From the NCBI RefSeq assembly GCF_020921035.1, contig NC_063159.1:9650501-9714500 (forward strand): DNA of 64,000 nt. Reading direction: 5' to 3'. A program made the translations under genes and the position numbers. Positions 38,601 through 51,213 of this stretch are shown piece by piece (the first letter of the stretch is position 1; each line of letters opens with the position of its first letter). The stretch comes from Rhodamnia argentea (taxonomy: Eukaryota; Streptophyta; Magnoliopsida; Myrtales; Myrtaceae). Under the pieces are notes generated by a model. The model worked only from the letters and a program-made list of their open reading frames with translations, was not told the origin of the DNA and did no database searches.

Positions 38601-41600
38601 CTGCCGTGCTAAACTGGGTATCACCCAAAAGGCAGACAAAATAACAGAGATAAGCCTGATAAAACCGTCCAGAAACAGGACAAAAAGACTCCAGTAGGAC
38701 AATGTCAGCTATCAAAACAATAGAGTACAAATTTTGCCAACACCATATCCGTCACTAAGCTATTGTAGAAAACCAATCCCAGTCGGATCTGTTGAGGAGC
38801 CTCGTACTGCTCCTAGCTCAATCAAAACTTCAACATGTAGTGGAGTGAAGTGATCGGACTCCATTTCCATAGGTCCCATCCACCATCCTCCACAGACAAG
38901 AAGACCGTAGCCCATAAAATTTTGATATCAATATACATTTGCTGAGGTCAGGAGGATGATGAATGTGGAATTGTAAGATCAATTACGAATAGACACTAAA
39001 AAAAGAGTCTACTTGGTTTCTCCAAAAGAATTCCCAACCCCCCAAACCAAAAAAAAAAAAAAATATCAACACCAAAACTATATAGGCAAACTATAACACT
39101 ATTAAGTTTCCACACAAGTATATGTAAAACAATAACCTCGAACCATAGAGACAAAAAATGGTTGACAAGCATTGACTCTTTATATAATCCATACAGATGG
39201 TTGTTCCAGCCGGCTGGTCATTCTATATCTGTATAGGACCAGATGGGACTACTAAACATGCATAAACAAATCAGAAGGAGAATTGCCGTGGCTAGACATA
39301 CTATTTTTCCTAGAACATGGGAAAAAAAAAAGATATGATGACATCATTATCCTCCAGACATGATTACAATTTAGCATTATTAGACACTTCCAGAACAAAT
39401 ATGTGAATGCAATAACCATATGATAGCAAGAACAAGCATATCCATCTACTAAGAAATTCCAAGGATTCAAAATTTAACTACAAACAAGGCACATATAGCA
39501 AGTCCTGTATGCAGTGACTGGCTCCCCAAGCCTCAAGGTCAACCTTTTAGAAGGTCCAAAGGCTACCACATATAATAGCCCTTTAGGCCCTCATTGCTTA
39601 TAAAAGTACGCCAAAATAGGACTATCTTTTCCAGGCTAATAATTCATATAAAACATTATTGTTTCTTCAAAGAGAAAAGACCACACGATCCTTTGAATAC
39701 CATTGTCATGGAACCCAAATGCGGCAAATTCTACATGCTTAAAGTTATCTGTACCAGTTCATGTTTTCAGATTCAGCACTGTTCTTCATGATCCACCTTC
39801 CAACAGTGCCACAATCTACTGGACGGTGAGCTTCCTCTGTACACTGCAGCAGATCAAATCCAAAGGATATCAACACACTACTTCCCACATATCAATCCGA
39901 AAAATTTTCATAGGGAAGCTTACATTCCAGCAAAAGTTGAAAGAGCATAGGCAGGAGACATCGTAACCTTCACTGCCAGCAGCAAATTCTACGGCATATT
40001 CACAACCAGGGGCAGGACACCACTTGGTCTGGCAGTAGAAAATTTAAGTAAAAGAAAGTTATATCTCATTTAACAGGCACTCAGTAGTACAAAGTCATTA
40101 TCACACATAAGAAACACTTGAGATAAGGAAAAAGAACATGGTTGCACATATACCTTTCTATTGTCTTCAATGTACGAGCGAAGAAGATATTGAGAGTACT
40201 TTGCCTTTTCTTCTTTACGCGCTAAAAGATTTATCATATCTTGACCGACGGCAGCACCACAAGATGGATCAGGACATCTCAATGTTAAACATCCAGGACC
40301 ATCAATTATGGATGTGCTTATGTAACCTATCACAATGTCCGCATTCAACAAACGGCATCAAAAGACGCAGGAGTAAAAGCATGTAAATTTTGAACATGCA
40401 CAGTTAATACAAAGAAATACTTCCAAGAGAGCGATATCTTTCAGCTGAAGAAAAAGCACACACATAGATGATATTTGGTAATAGTCACACATCTTTTCGT
40501 TGGGGTACTTCTTTTCACCAAAATGATAAGACCTAGAAATGCTTCGAAAGAGAATAGCCAAGAAACAAATCTACAAGATCAGCTACAGAGTGCTGTTGCC
40601 ATTTCCAGTCTCACATTTCACACATCTTCATTTTGCTATACAGGCTACAGGAGCTCAAAGCTCCTGCAGGCTGCAGCTTTTGCAAGAAGCAGCCCTTCGA
40701 AGGATATGCCAGAGGGATAACAAAACAAAATCTAGCTGTCACCAAGCTAACAAACACATCCAAAAAATATATATATATATTCATTTGCTGAGGCCTGCTG
40801 GTTAGAGATTTAGCATGAACGTGTAAGTACCGTCTTAAATTGATGATTATATCGCAAAGACCCACATGGAAAGAATCGATAACCTCATTTTGGACAGCAA
40901 TGGAATGATCGATTTAATAATTAAAGAAGTTCATAAAACAGCTCTAACAACATCAGTTCTTGAGACAGAAACACTTCCACAATCACCAAACATGCTCCAA
41001 AATCTGAGATACTTCAAAAGGAAGAAGACCCAAAATTCGACAATAGGTTACAATAAACAGCAAATGAACCAAAATCCAACAAAGCAAAACGATGAAACAA
41101 GATACGATAATGGTCATTCTTTTGATAACAACTAGCTATAGATTGTGAAGACACAGCATATAGCAACCCAATCATCGAGATGATAAGAGTGGGAAATAAG
41201 ACAAAACCTGCCCAGCATGTAATGCAGAAAGGATGACCACAAGCAACCGACATAATTTTATCACGCTGATGAGACTCAAAACAGATTCCACAGGTGAACT
41301 GCAAAGAGAGCAGTCCATACTTAGTGAAAATAAGAGGAAACTGATAAGGCAATCAATTCAGACAATTAAGACGGCATACTTCTCTTAAATTAGGATGCTC
41401 AACAACCGGTTTTGCCAATAAGCCCACTGCTTTTCGCACTCTATCTTCATCAGAAAACCATGCATCATGAACTTTACTTACACTCCTGCAATGCCAACTT
41501 AACTGATTAAATGCACGGCAGGAAAGACAGAAACTTAAATTTAAACTGAACAACCAAACATCAGGACATCAACAATTTCTGTAGACAGCTCAATTATCAC

Positions 41601-43338
41601 CACTAAAAGCGGCATAGTTGAGATTAATGCAACTTTCACGAAAATAAATTACAAATACAGGTTTACTGTCAAAAGCATTATAATGCCAAGCACCGCCAGA
41701 AACACACAATGGCAAGAAAGCCACATCACATGGAATATCAGGTGTGACAGTTAAAGCAACGATGAAGGACCCCTTTACCAATTATAATGGCGCAGCAGGG
41801 TGATAGCAGCGTCTCTAGGTATAGATAGGACGCCAGCAACTCCCGTTATATCATTCTCTTGACGTTGTCGTATATCTTCTTCCTTTAAGATAATGTAGTT
41901 TTGCTGAAGAAATGCAAACGCAAAAAAGCATAATCAGACAAACAAAAATGCACAAAAAAAACAACAAAAGAAAAAACATTAAAGGACAAAGACCAGGCAC
42001 TCTCTCGATCAAATTGTAGTTCTCCATAAACAGATAAAGAAAAGCATTTTTGGTCCATAGTGTTGAAGACGCATAATTAAGTACTCCAAGTTATTTTCAG
42101 GGCATAAGCATGCTTGCCCATCGAGCTTGACTGTTGGAATAAGAAGAAGATTTACACCAAAATGCATACAACTATTATCTAGCAAGGATGTCTTCTGTCC
42201 TTCGCGCCCTAAACCCTATGCAAACAGGATAAACTGATCCAATTCGGAGTTGTTGATGTTTATACCGTCGCGCCCTAAAACCCTATGCAAACAAAAAAGA
42301 AATGTTTATCTCGGCCATGTGCGTCATTTTGTACCCCAACTGTCACACGGCCTAGTCAGCATTTATTTACTATGTCTCTGAGTAAGAGGCGAATCGTAAT
42401 TAATTTGAATTCGTGACAGCTATTCAAAATCTTAGTTAAAGACCGGATTTCTTATCGATCTTTTAGGTCCTGACATCACCTCGACATTTATTCTTGATTT
42501 TACGAAAGATGATGAGAACGTGAACTCACAACCATTTATGCATTTCTTAATCATTATTATTTGGATGATCATAATAATTCCCAAAACTTGAAATGGCCGG
42601 CCTTGGCCCCTATTATTTGGAGGTCATATCTAGTTACAAGAAATCTCTAGCCAACCTTCCTGCAAAAGATCCTTCCTGCGTGCCATAAATGACCTACGAA
42701 TAGGACATTTCGAATTAAAGAATGAAAGGGTTCCCTTTGACAGTTTGGGGAATGGAAACTGAACTTCCTTTTGGGAGATCTGTGGAACAAAGTAATTCTG
42801 CCGTAGTTGTCCATAGATAAAATAAAAATGAACACGGGAAACTAAACTTCCCATCTCCAACTTCAGCTCCGTCCGATCATTAAGGAACACAAACATTATC
42901 ACCCCAAAGCAAATAACCCGGACAACAGAATCACAAAACAACAAATGAACAGGTCCTTATAATCAATACGAAACGAAGAAATGGAAAGCTCTAACCAGCC
43001 ACAGGAGCTCCAAAGTCCACCCGATTTCCCATTCTTATTCCCCACCCGTGCGACAAATAGAGACCAACGAAAACTCCCCGACCAACAGACAACACAGCGC
43101 TGTGGGGGTGGGGAGGGCAAAACCCCACAGGCGGCTAAGGAAAGAGCTCCGAATTCGAGCTCACCTGATGCCGACGAGCGGTGAAGACGTCGGAATCAGC
43201 ATCGGCGTCCTCGACGAACTCGTAATCATCGACGTCGGCGTTGTCGCTGTTGTAGTAATCGTCGGCCTCCCCGCTGTAGAAATCCTCGTCCATCGACTCC
43301 ACATCGTTGGCGTCGTGCATATCGTCGTCGGAGTCCAT
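32668..43338 (-). CDS. ARIADNE-type RBR E3 ubiquitin ligase (ARI7/ARI8-like; 15 exons, 589 aa)
   Basis: RBR ligases take ubiquitin from an E2 on RING1, load it on a cysteine of RING2, then pass it to the substrate. Exons on minus: 43338-43165, 41903-41779, 41485-41380, 41298-41208, 40326-40154, 40028-39924, 39843-39755, 38107-38000, 37860-37770, 37670-37581, 36545-36498, 34420-34349, 34184-34085, 33991-33865, 32938-32668 (1770 nt). Order: acidic N-terminus ([20 protein letters not shown]); RING1 (CGICFE...[10 protein letters not shown]); IBR ([12 protein letters not shown]...[16 protein letters not shown]); RING2 ([19 protein letters not shown]), catalytic Cys309; the helical Ariadne domain; and a C-terminal RanBP2-type zinc finger ([20 protein letters not shown]). 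This is the ARI7/8 layout, slightly longer than the Arabidopsis proteins. All introns are GT-AG; intron 1 is 1.3 kb. Confidence 0.94.
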
Positions 43339-43880
43339 CGCTGAGCAAAACCCTAACCCTAGCGAGAGGGGAGGGGCGGTGCCCAAGCGAGCGAGCGGTG
43401 GGAGGGGGCAAGAATTGGGGGTGGGGGCAGAACCAGAAGGGGGGCCGGGGGATCGATTCTTCGAAGAAGAGGAAGGAGGAAGGAGGTGATCCAAGATTGC
43501 AGGCGAATCAAGGAATTTGGGGGGAGGATCTGAGGGGGGGCAGAATCGAGAGGGGTCTTTGCAAAAGATTTGAAGTTTCTCCTTTTTGTCGCTTCAAAAA
43601 GGAGACTTTTCGCAATTGGAGGAAGGAACGAAGGTCCGGCACTGAAGGACCTCTTCTCTTCTCTTCTCTTCTCTTACTCTTCCGTGGGCTTCTGCGCTTT
43701 TATAGATGCGCTCGAGAGAGACAGAGGGGGGTGTGAAAATGGCTTTGGAAAATGGAAAGCATGAGTCAATTTCTACATCTAGATGAAAAATGTTGTTTTG
43801 TTTTTTTCACCCCTTAATCTAGACATGTTTTAGTTTATGTTTTCCTCAATGTATTAGAAAGATTTCTAATAGAATATACT
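43339..43880 (-). promoter_or_regulatory. 5'UTR and promoter of the ARIADNE-like gene
   Basis: A G-rich block on the plus strand (C-rich on the transcribed strand) is followed by a (TCTTC)n pentanucleotide run near 43650-43677. This region lies between the start codon and the tandem-repeat array. The promoter position is inferred from the gene start. Confidence 0.45.
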
Positions 43881-46020
43881 TCATTGTTTTTTTTTTCCCC
43901 GATAAAAAATCATTTATCTCGTCGACGATTCCTTCTGAACGATAAGAAAATGGCGGGAAATCATCTGTTATATGTAGATCATAAGTGATATCCCTGTAAC
44001 CTTTAATCTCGTAACAGTTCCTTCACGAACGAATGAAAAATGGCGAGAAGCTATTTATTATATGTAGATTATCAGCAACGTCTCGATAATACTCGATCTC
44101 GTCGGCATTTTCATCTACGGGAAATGGCGGAAGTTATTTATTATAGATCATAAATGGCATCTTCGTAACCTTCAATCATGTTAGCAACTCCCTTCCGAAC
44201 GAAAAGTTATTTATTATATGTAAATCATCAGTAGCATCTCCATAACCTTCAATCTCATCAGTAGTTCATTCCCAAACAATGGGAAATGGCGGGAAGTTAT
44301 TATTATATGTAGATCATCGGTTATATCTCGGCAACATTCGATCTCTTTAGTAGTTCCTTCCAGGATGATGAGAAATGACGGGAAGTTATTATTATATGTA
44401 GATCATCGGTTATATCTCGATAACCTTCGATCTCGTCAAAAGTTTCTTCCATGGGCATGGCAAAAAGTTATTCATTATAGATCATTCCGTGTCAACAATT
44501 TCTTCTCGAACGATGGGAAATGGCGAGAAATTATTTATTATATGGAGATCATCAATGAAATCACTGTAACATTCAATCTCGTCGCCAGTTCCTTCTCGGT
44601 TGATGTGGAATGGCGGGAAGTTATTTATTATATATAGATCATCGGTGACATCTCGGTAATATTCGATCTCGTCAATAGTTCCTTCTTGAACGATGAGAAA
44701 TAGCGAAAAGTTATTTATTGTACATCATCAATGACATCTCCGTAGTCTTCGATCTCGTTAGCGGTTCTTTTCGGACGATGGGAAATGGCGGAAAGTTATT
44801 TATCATATGTAGGTTATCGGTGACATCTCGGTAACTTTCGATCTCATCAGCAATTTCTTCCTGGATGATGGGAAATGCGGGAAGTTACTTATTTTATATA
44901 AATCATCGGTAACATCTCTTTAAACTTTGATCTCGTCAATAGTTTCTTACCGGATGATGAAAAGTTATTTATTGTAAATCATTAGTTACATCTCCATAAC
45001 CTTTGATCTCATCGCCAGTTCCTTCTCGAACGATGAGAAATGGCGGGAAGTTATTTATTATATGTATGTCATCGGTGACATCTCGGTAACCTTCGATCTC
45101 GTAAGCGGTTTCTTTTTGGACTATGGGAAATGGAGAGAAGTTATTTATTATATATAGATCATCATTGACATTTTGGCAACGATCGATCTCGTTGGTAGTT
45201 TCTTCCCGGACGATGGAAAATGGTAGAAAGTTATTTATTGTAGATCATCGGTGACATCTTTGTAACCTTTGATCTCGTCAACAGTTCCTCTTCGAACAAT
45301 GAGAAATGGCGAAAAATTACTTATTATACGTAGGTCATTAGTGACATCTCAATAACCTTTGATCTCGTTAGCAGTTTCTTCCCGAACAATGAGAAATGGC
45401 GGGTAGTTATTTATTATATATATATCTATATCATTAGTGATAACTCGATAACCTTCAATTTCGTTAGCAATTTCTTCCCGAACGATGGGAAATGATGGAA
45501 AGTTATTTATTATATGTAGGTCATCGGTGACATCTCGGTAACATTTGATCTCATCAGCAGTTCCTTTTCGGACAATGAGAAATGACGGAAAGTTATTTAC
45601 TATATGTTCTTCCCGAACGATGGCAAATGGCGAAAAGTTATTTATTATATATGGGTCATCAGTGACATCTCGGTAACCTTTGATCCCGTAGCAGGTTCTC
45701 CCCGGATGATGGAAAATGGCGAAAATTATTTATTATAGATTATCGGTGACATCTGCATAACCTTTGATCTCGTCGGTTGTTCCTTCCTAGACGATGAGAA
45801 ATGGCGGCAAATTATTTATTATATGTAAATCATTGATGACATCTTCATAACCTTCGATCTCTCGGCAGTTCCTTCCCGAACGATGGAAAATGGCGATAAG
45901 TTATTTATCATACATAGATCATCAAGGACATCTCCGTAACATACGATCTTGTTGGCGGTTCCTTCCCAACCGATGGGAAATGGGGAGACGTTATTCATTA
46001 TATATAGATCCCCGTAACCT
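43880..46020. repeat. Tandem array of a ~90-bp minisatellite/satellite monomer (about 23 copies)
   Basis: The consensus unit, read in order, includes catctcggtaaccttcgat, ctcgtcagcagttccttccc, gaacgatgggaaatggcggg, aagttatttattatatgtag and atcatcggtga. The unit start (gatctcgt or variant) recurs at about 43917, 44006, 44096, 44252, 44340, 44430, 44575, 44665, 44752, 44850, 44930, 45006, 45098, 45187, 45273, 45362, 45459, 45548, 45682, 45768, 45858 and 45949. Spacing is mostly 85-97 bp, with some truncated units. Copies differ by scattered substitutions. No long reading frame runs through it. It begins about 540 bp upstream of the ARIADNE start codon. Confidence 0.93.
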
Positions 46021-49000
46021 TGGATTAGAAACAGTAACTTTCGGAATAAAATGATATTCAACGAAGGAATATTATTATTTTCCCTAAGGTACATTGAAAA
46101 GGCAGGTGCATATTAGTGATCAGCAGCACTCTTTGCGAGGGCATTTCTCCAATAAACTCAACCGCTATTTGTGCTTCCGTTCTCGTGTCAATATTTTCAC
46201 TTCTGGAAAAGAAACTCTTCCTAGTATAACAGAAAAAATTCTGTCATTGGTAATTTAGTGATTTTCCGCGCGGAGAATGTAACAACCGTGTTATGTAGTA
46301 AGTAATATTCCCCCTATGGTTAGTAGATTTTCTATACTAATCAGGTAACCCAAGGTCTATCTGTATTTAGTGACATTTTAATACAAATGCCGCAAGTTTC
46401 GGATGTTGTCTGCAATCAGCAAAACCAAAAAGCCCACAAACTTTGATCTGCTTTTATCCCCCCGACAACACAGAATCACCCAAAAGAATTGGGTCCACAG
46501 CAGAAGCGGACCTTAAAACTTTCATAAAAAGTACAACGAAGTCCTCAAATTTGTCGAAAAGTATAATTAAGCCCTAAAACTCGAACTTCCCAAAAAAACG
46601 TAATCAAATTCTGCGACTCCTCAAATTGGTAAAATCAAGTCCTTCCGTTGATTGTTGATTGCACTTTCATGATAAGTTTTAAGACTCAATTGCATTTTCG
46701 TGACAAGTATTAAGATTTAATCGCATTTTTTGAAAATTTTAGGACTCAATTGAGCTTTTGGTCACAAATTTTAAGACTTACACAGTGTACTTATCCAATG
46801 AAACTTTAAAGCGAAGGGAACTCAGTTCGGAGTCCGTCCCGAACATCTGAAAAGAAAGTGAATTCGGTTCGCAACGGCGGAATTTCTCTGGACTAGCTTT
46901 TCCTCTCGATGCAACCGCCGAAGCTGGGAGGATTCTCCAAGAAACCCCTTTTAAGAGACGGGCGTGCTTAAACAAATTTCATATGGAAATAGCAAAACTG
47001 TTTTAAGCTAAAGAATCATTTTCCGCTCAGTTCACTATCCCACGTGCTGAGGAAATGCACTTACCAGCAATGCTAGAGGTCTGCTAATTTCATGTACTAA
47101 AAGATGTCAAACTGCAAATGGACCTCAAGAAAAGCGCGTCGCATTCAGCATACGCTATAAATCTCCCACATCACCAAACAGAGTTAACACAACTAGCATA
47201 TTTTTCACTACATACAGCTCAGACTTGGACCATACTGGATAATACCAGAGCAAGCAGAAAGTGATGAGAAGCACCCTTTACCACTCTGCAAAACCATTCC
47301 TTAATCCCGCAGAATCAAAATTTCTGGCCACAGTTCCGACAAGTTACATGCGAAATCAACCGGAAAACTCTTTTAAGTTTCCATTCACCTTTCGCAAGGT
47401 CCTTCACTAATCGCCATCACGTCACAGCTCCATAAAAGAATCGATAGTTTCTAGTTCTCGATCTTTGATGCGAGCCCATGCTCCTGCCTTGATAGAAGCT
47501 TCACGAGAGGCAGCAATGTGTTTTGTTTTCCTCTTCACTAAAGTTAGCCATCTTCTCTTAAACCTGAGAAGAACATCAAATTATTTCAGAAAAGCTGACA
47601 AGCAAAATGTTCTTCTTATTGTCACCAAGGAGATTCAGGAATAAACTTTTTCAGCTAGAACATACTTTTTCAATGGTCAGTGACATGAGATTGCGCAGCG
47701 AAAAAATTCAAGCATTGGTTTTATTCTGTCCCTTTGTTGATGTCTTAGCAGCCCAGATAACCAAATGGCTGATCAAGCTTTCATGTGAACCTGGTGCAAG
47801 ATAGAGGTCCACTTGATCAATGTAGGGCTCGTATGCATGGGGCCAATGCAAATAACATCTCTGATGTGCTCAGCAGAATTCGCATTAATGCGGGACTATA
47901 TCCACGAAATATACCTATATATGTAGAAATTTCTTAACTAGGAAAAAAGAGCACAGAAAGATACTTAGTGAGGAAGATATGGAGAATGGGAGAGACAGAG
48001 ATAAACCTAATCTCATCACATCCTCTTCCTCTGGACCGATCTGCAGCTTTTGAGAAGACGAGAAAGATGTGCAGGAGCATCTCAAGGGAAGAAAAGGAGA
48101 AAGGATGGCATGTCTTACCTCCAGCTGATTAAATCAATTGCATTTTCTTTTACAGGCGTCTGGCCAGGACTTTGTTAGTTACGAGCTTAATGTAGAACTT
48201 TATCTAGAAGATCATAAGGAAAGAGAATGAGTATGAGGTGCGGGTTCATGTCCTGAATCATACAAACCAGGGTTGCCTCTGTAGCCACTACAATTACAAA
48301 CAGTCGAGCAGAGCAACCTGACCAAACTCAGAACTTTGTACCATAAATCTCTTAAGCTTTTTCAACGACACACCTACTTTTCCTTTCTCTCTTTCGTGAA
48401 AAGGGTAAATGTACTGCTTCTTTTCAATAATGAACACTTCCATCCTATCACAAGTGAAGTTTAATTGATTCCATTTAGACTGGCTTACACATCATCCAGA
48501 TTGCACAGCTACTGTCGGGCCAACACTTAAAATAGAGGTTGACATTGCAGGCAGATCTAACAAATATTAGAAAAGTCAACGATTCTACAGGGAAGAATAG
48601 GACTGAACAAAAGCCAGATGACCATTAACCCGGCTGGAATCACAAAAGAGTTGTATCCTGCTTTTGTTAGAACAGATCGGACTGTAATTTTGAAAAGCAT
48701 AGCGCTGGCAAGTATGGACAGATGGGACTGTGAGGTATCGTGTTAGAGCTGTACAGCAACACGCACACCATACATCCATGTGCACTCGTATGCACTGTGC
48801 AAACTTTAGTATACATTCCAAAGTGTGACACAGCAATGTTTAAGAAGCAGGAACTCCAAATCTCTAGGCGGACTATTGAAAGGGCACACATCGATCTTCG
48901 TTTCTTCAGGATAGTTCAATAACTCTCAACACCGGTTCAATCACCCCTTTTATGACAAAGCATTCTCAATTTACTTACGAGAGCTTCAAAGGGTATAATA

Positions 49001-49139
49001 CGCTAAGCCACAAAGTGGTATGCTCCATGGCAGATTCCAAACTCTGTCTGTTGGGTCCACATTTCTGAAAGTGTTGAAACATAATCTTACAAGAAAGGTT
49101 TCAGGTTCTTGCTTGTACCGAACGTATGCACTTGTACCG
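46021..49139. other. Intergenic region with no confident gene
   Basis: At 46510-46770 there are degenerate copies of a ttttaagactcaattgcatt-like unit, a common style of decayed plant transposon. At 47422-47563 on minus, an exon-like frame follows a TTCTTCTCAG acceptor and ends in TGA (separate entry). Nothing else reads as a gene, though I cannot exclude a non-coding transcript. Confidence 0.4.
47422..47563 (-). pseudogene. Orphan exon-like frame, unrecognised
   Basis: After a good acceptor (TTCTTCTCAG at 47564-47573) the minus strand is open for 46 codons to TGA. It reads FKRRWLTLVKRKTKHIAASR, then EASIKAGAWARIKDREL, then ETIDSFMEL. The composition (charged, few rare residues) looks like the C-terminus of a real protein. 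No upstream exon could be placed with confidence in 47.6-49.0 kb, and I do not recognise the family. It may be a fragment moved here from elsewhere. Confidence 0.3.
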
Positions 49140-49462
49140 TCTCACAACTAACGGTGGCGTCAACTGGATTACCAATTTTTCTGATCCACAAAGTAAAACT
49201 AGCCAAAATATGGTTTGGTCTAATATTATTGCAATCCAGCAATAGAATCACAATCCTGTTATGGTTAGTCTTTACCCTCATTTGCAATGATAACTGATCC
49301 ACTTACTACTGGAAACTTACATACCCAACGTGGCACATAAATTTCCCAAAACAAATCCTAAACGCTTCCATCTAGACAGATGCCAAGAAGTACCCTTTTT
49401 CCTCGTATCAAATTTTCTTGATCTGAGATTCTCTGAGTACAATGACTCCCAAAAGTACCCTT
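49140..49462. repeat. Dispersed repeat, copy A
   Basis: Similar to copy B (50374-50705) and copy C (50743-50938). Shared phrases are ccacaaagtaaaactagccaaaat, atcacaatcctgtta, tactggaaactt, caaaacaaatccta and agattctctgagtac. It abuts the ARIADNE-derived segment. Confidence 0.75.
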
Positions 49463-50372
49463 CAGATTCACCGTAGCAGGACAGGATAAAAATGCAGACC
49501 ACTCCATCAGATTTTCACCTAAATAACAGCTGTATTTGCCATTCCAAATTCAAAATCACATTATTCATTTTGAATTGAATCAACTAACATGAAGTTTAAA
49601 ACAACCTGTTGTGAGGCCTCTATGATGAACTTCAACTGTAACTCACTAAGCTTATCGAGCTGACAAGAAGAGAAAGCAAAACTTTATCTGGACGAGCTCG
49701 GAAAGGTTCAGGAAGCATCAGCAGCTCAACAAAACTAATCCGGAGGAATAGAAAAGAAACCGTGCATCTTGCTTCGTCACATGAAAACAAAGATCAATCT
49801 GTCATTTAAACATCAAAAGCAGTTTACAGTGGCGACTCAACCTGCCCAGTTGCCACTCAACATCAACATATTAAACCCGAATAATTCTTCTGTCATACAA
49901 AAATGTGATCTTTCAATTACTCAGTGCAAATGAACGTCAGACTAAAATGTTAGCCCAAGTACAAAGAGGCAAACACGAGCAGGAACTAAAATTGTAGCCC
50001 TCCATGGTACAGCAAAGTGAACCTAATGATTTATTTCTGCAGAACTTACAACCAGAATACATTTGGCACATAAACTCTTAAGTAACACTATATAAGAGAA
50101 AAATTAACCGATAATGAGATGCAAAAGAATTATTTACTGTTGATGAAAGTTGATATCCGAATTATAACTATATATTCACTTTTCCTGGTAAGTATCAGTC
50201 TGTGGACAATTATATAAAACACATCTATGCAAAAGGAGAACCGTAAATGCTGATAATTAGTTAACTTAATCTGTATTTGAAGGATAGACTACAGCACAAA
50301 ACCATGCTGAGCATGCATTGTCAAGAAACTAAATCAAGTAACACAGACCATTTTTTTTCTTCCAATGTGACC
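49463..50372 (-). pseudogene. Transposed fragment of the ARIADNE-like gene (exon 12 with flanking introns)
   Basis: This segment is a diverged copy of 34211-35179, in the same orientation, about 15 kb away. It includes all of intron 12's neighbouring part, exon 12 and part of intron 11. Shared stretches include cctctatgatgaacttcaac, tatcgagctgacaag, cagcatcaacata-type sequence, aaactctta and ttttcttccaatgtgac. The copied exon is 49659-49606, 54 nt instead of 72. An 18-nt in-frame deletion removes the residues between LDKLSEL and QLKFIIEAS. No other ARIADNE exon is present, so it cannot make the protein. Confidence 0.85.
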
Positions 50373-50373
50373 A

Positions 50374-50705
50374 TCTCACACTTAATGGTGGCATCAACTG
50401 GAAGATCCACAAAGTAAAACTAGCCAAAATGCAGTTGGATGTAGCATTAACACAGTTTGGCGATAATATCACAATCCTGTTAAGGTTGATCCATCACGTT
50501 ATTTGCAATGATAAGTCATCCACTTTCTACTGGAAACTTTAGCATCCAAGGCTGCAAATAAATTATCCAAAACAAATCCTAATCGCTTTCATTTGGACAG
50601 ATATCATGTAACACCGTTTATCCTCATATCAGATAGATTTTCTTGGTCTGACTATTCTCTGAGTACATCGACTCAACTAAAGTTCCCTACATTTCAGACT
50701 TCCGG
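50374..50705. repeat. Dispersed repeat, copy B
   Basis: It follows the ARIADNE fragment immediately and matches copy A on the other side of that fragment. It matches copy C more closely: the phrases from atcacaatcctgtt to agatagattttcttgg are nearly identical. Confidence 0.8.
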
Positions 50706-50742
50706 GATTCCAAACCCTCTCCTGCCCCCCAACCTCCTCCGG

Positions 50743-50938
50743 GATAATATCACAATCCTGTTGAGGTTGGTCCATCACGTTATTTGCAATGATAACTCAT
50801 CCACTTTCTACTGGAAACTTTAGTATCCAAGGCCGCAAATAAATTATCCAAAACGAATCCTAATCGCTTTCATTTAGACAGATATCATGTAACGCCATTT
50901 ATCCTCATATCAGATAGATTTTCTTGGCCTGACTCCCC
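50743..50938. repeat. Dispersed repeat, copy C (partial tandem copy of B)
   Basis: Only the right two-thirds of the repeat is present. It begins at ataatatcacaatcctgttg and ends at ttttcttggcctgac. Separated from B by a short C-rich stretch (cctgccccccaacctcctcc). Confidence 0.8.
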
Positions 50939-51213
50939 CCCCTTCTTTCCTCCGGGCCGATCTTCTCCAGCCCCCAAAAAAGAAAAGAAACCCACCCCGG
51001 TGAAAACTTTATGATCCAAAGAATAGTTCAAATACGGCAATATCTTTAACTGAAATATATCCAAAAACTCACAAGACCAATCAGAAATAGGCGAAAGGAA
51101 TTGTTAAAGCTTCTATGTACAGAAAATCAAACTGAACATCAATTCACGCCCAACAACTGGACTGCTATATATTGTGTATCATTGAGCCGAAAGAAAACGA
51201 TCAAAACCTTACA

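Noticed and set aside
43880..46020. CRISPR-like array
   Set aside because: Unit and spacing are those of a eukaryotic minisatellite: the whole 90-bp unit repeats, with no unique spacers, in a plant genome.
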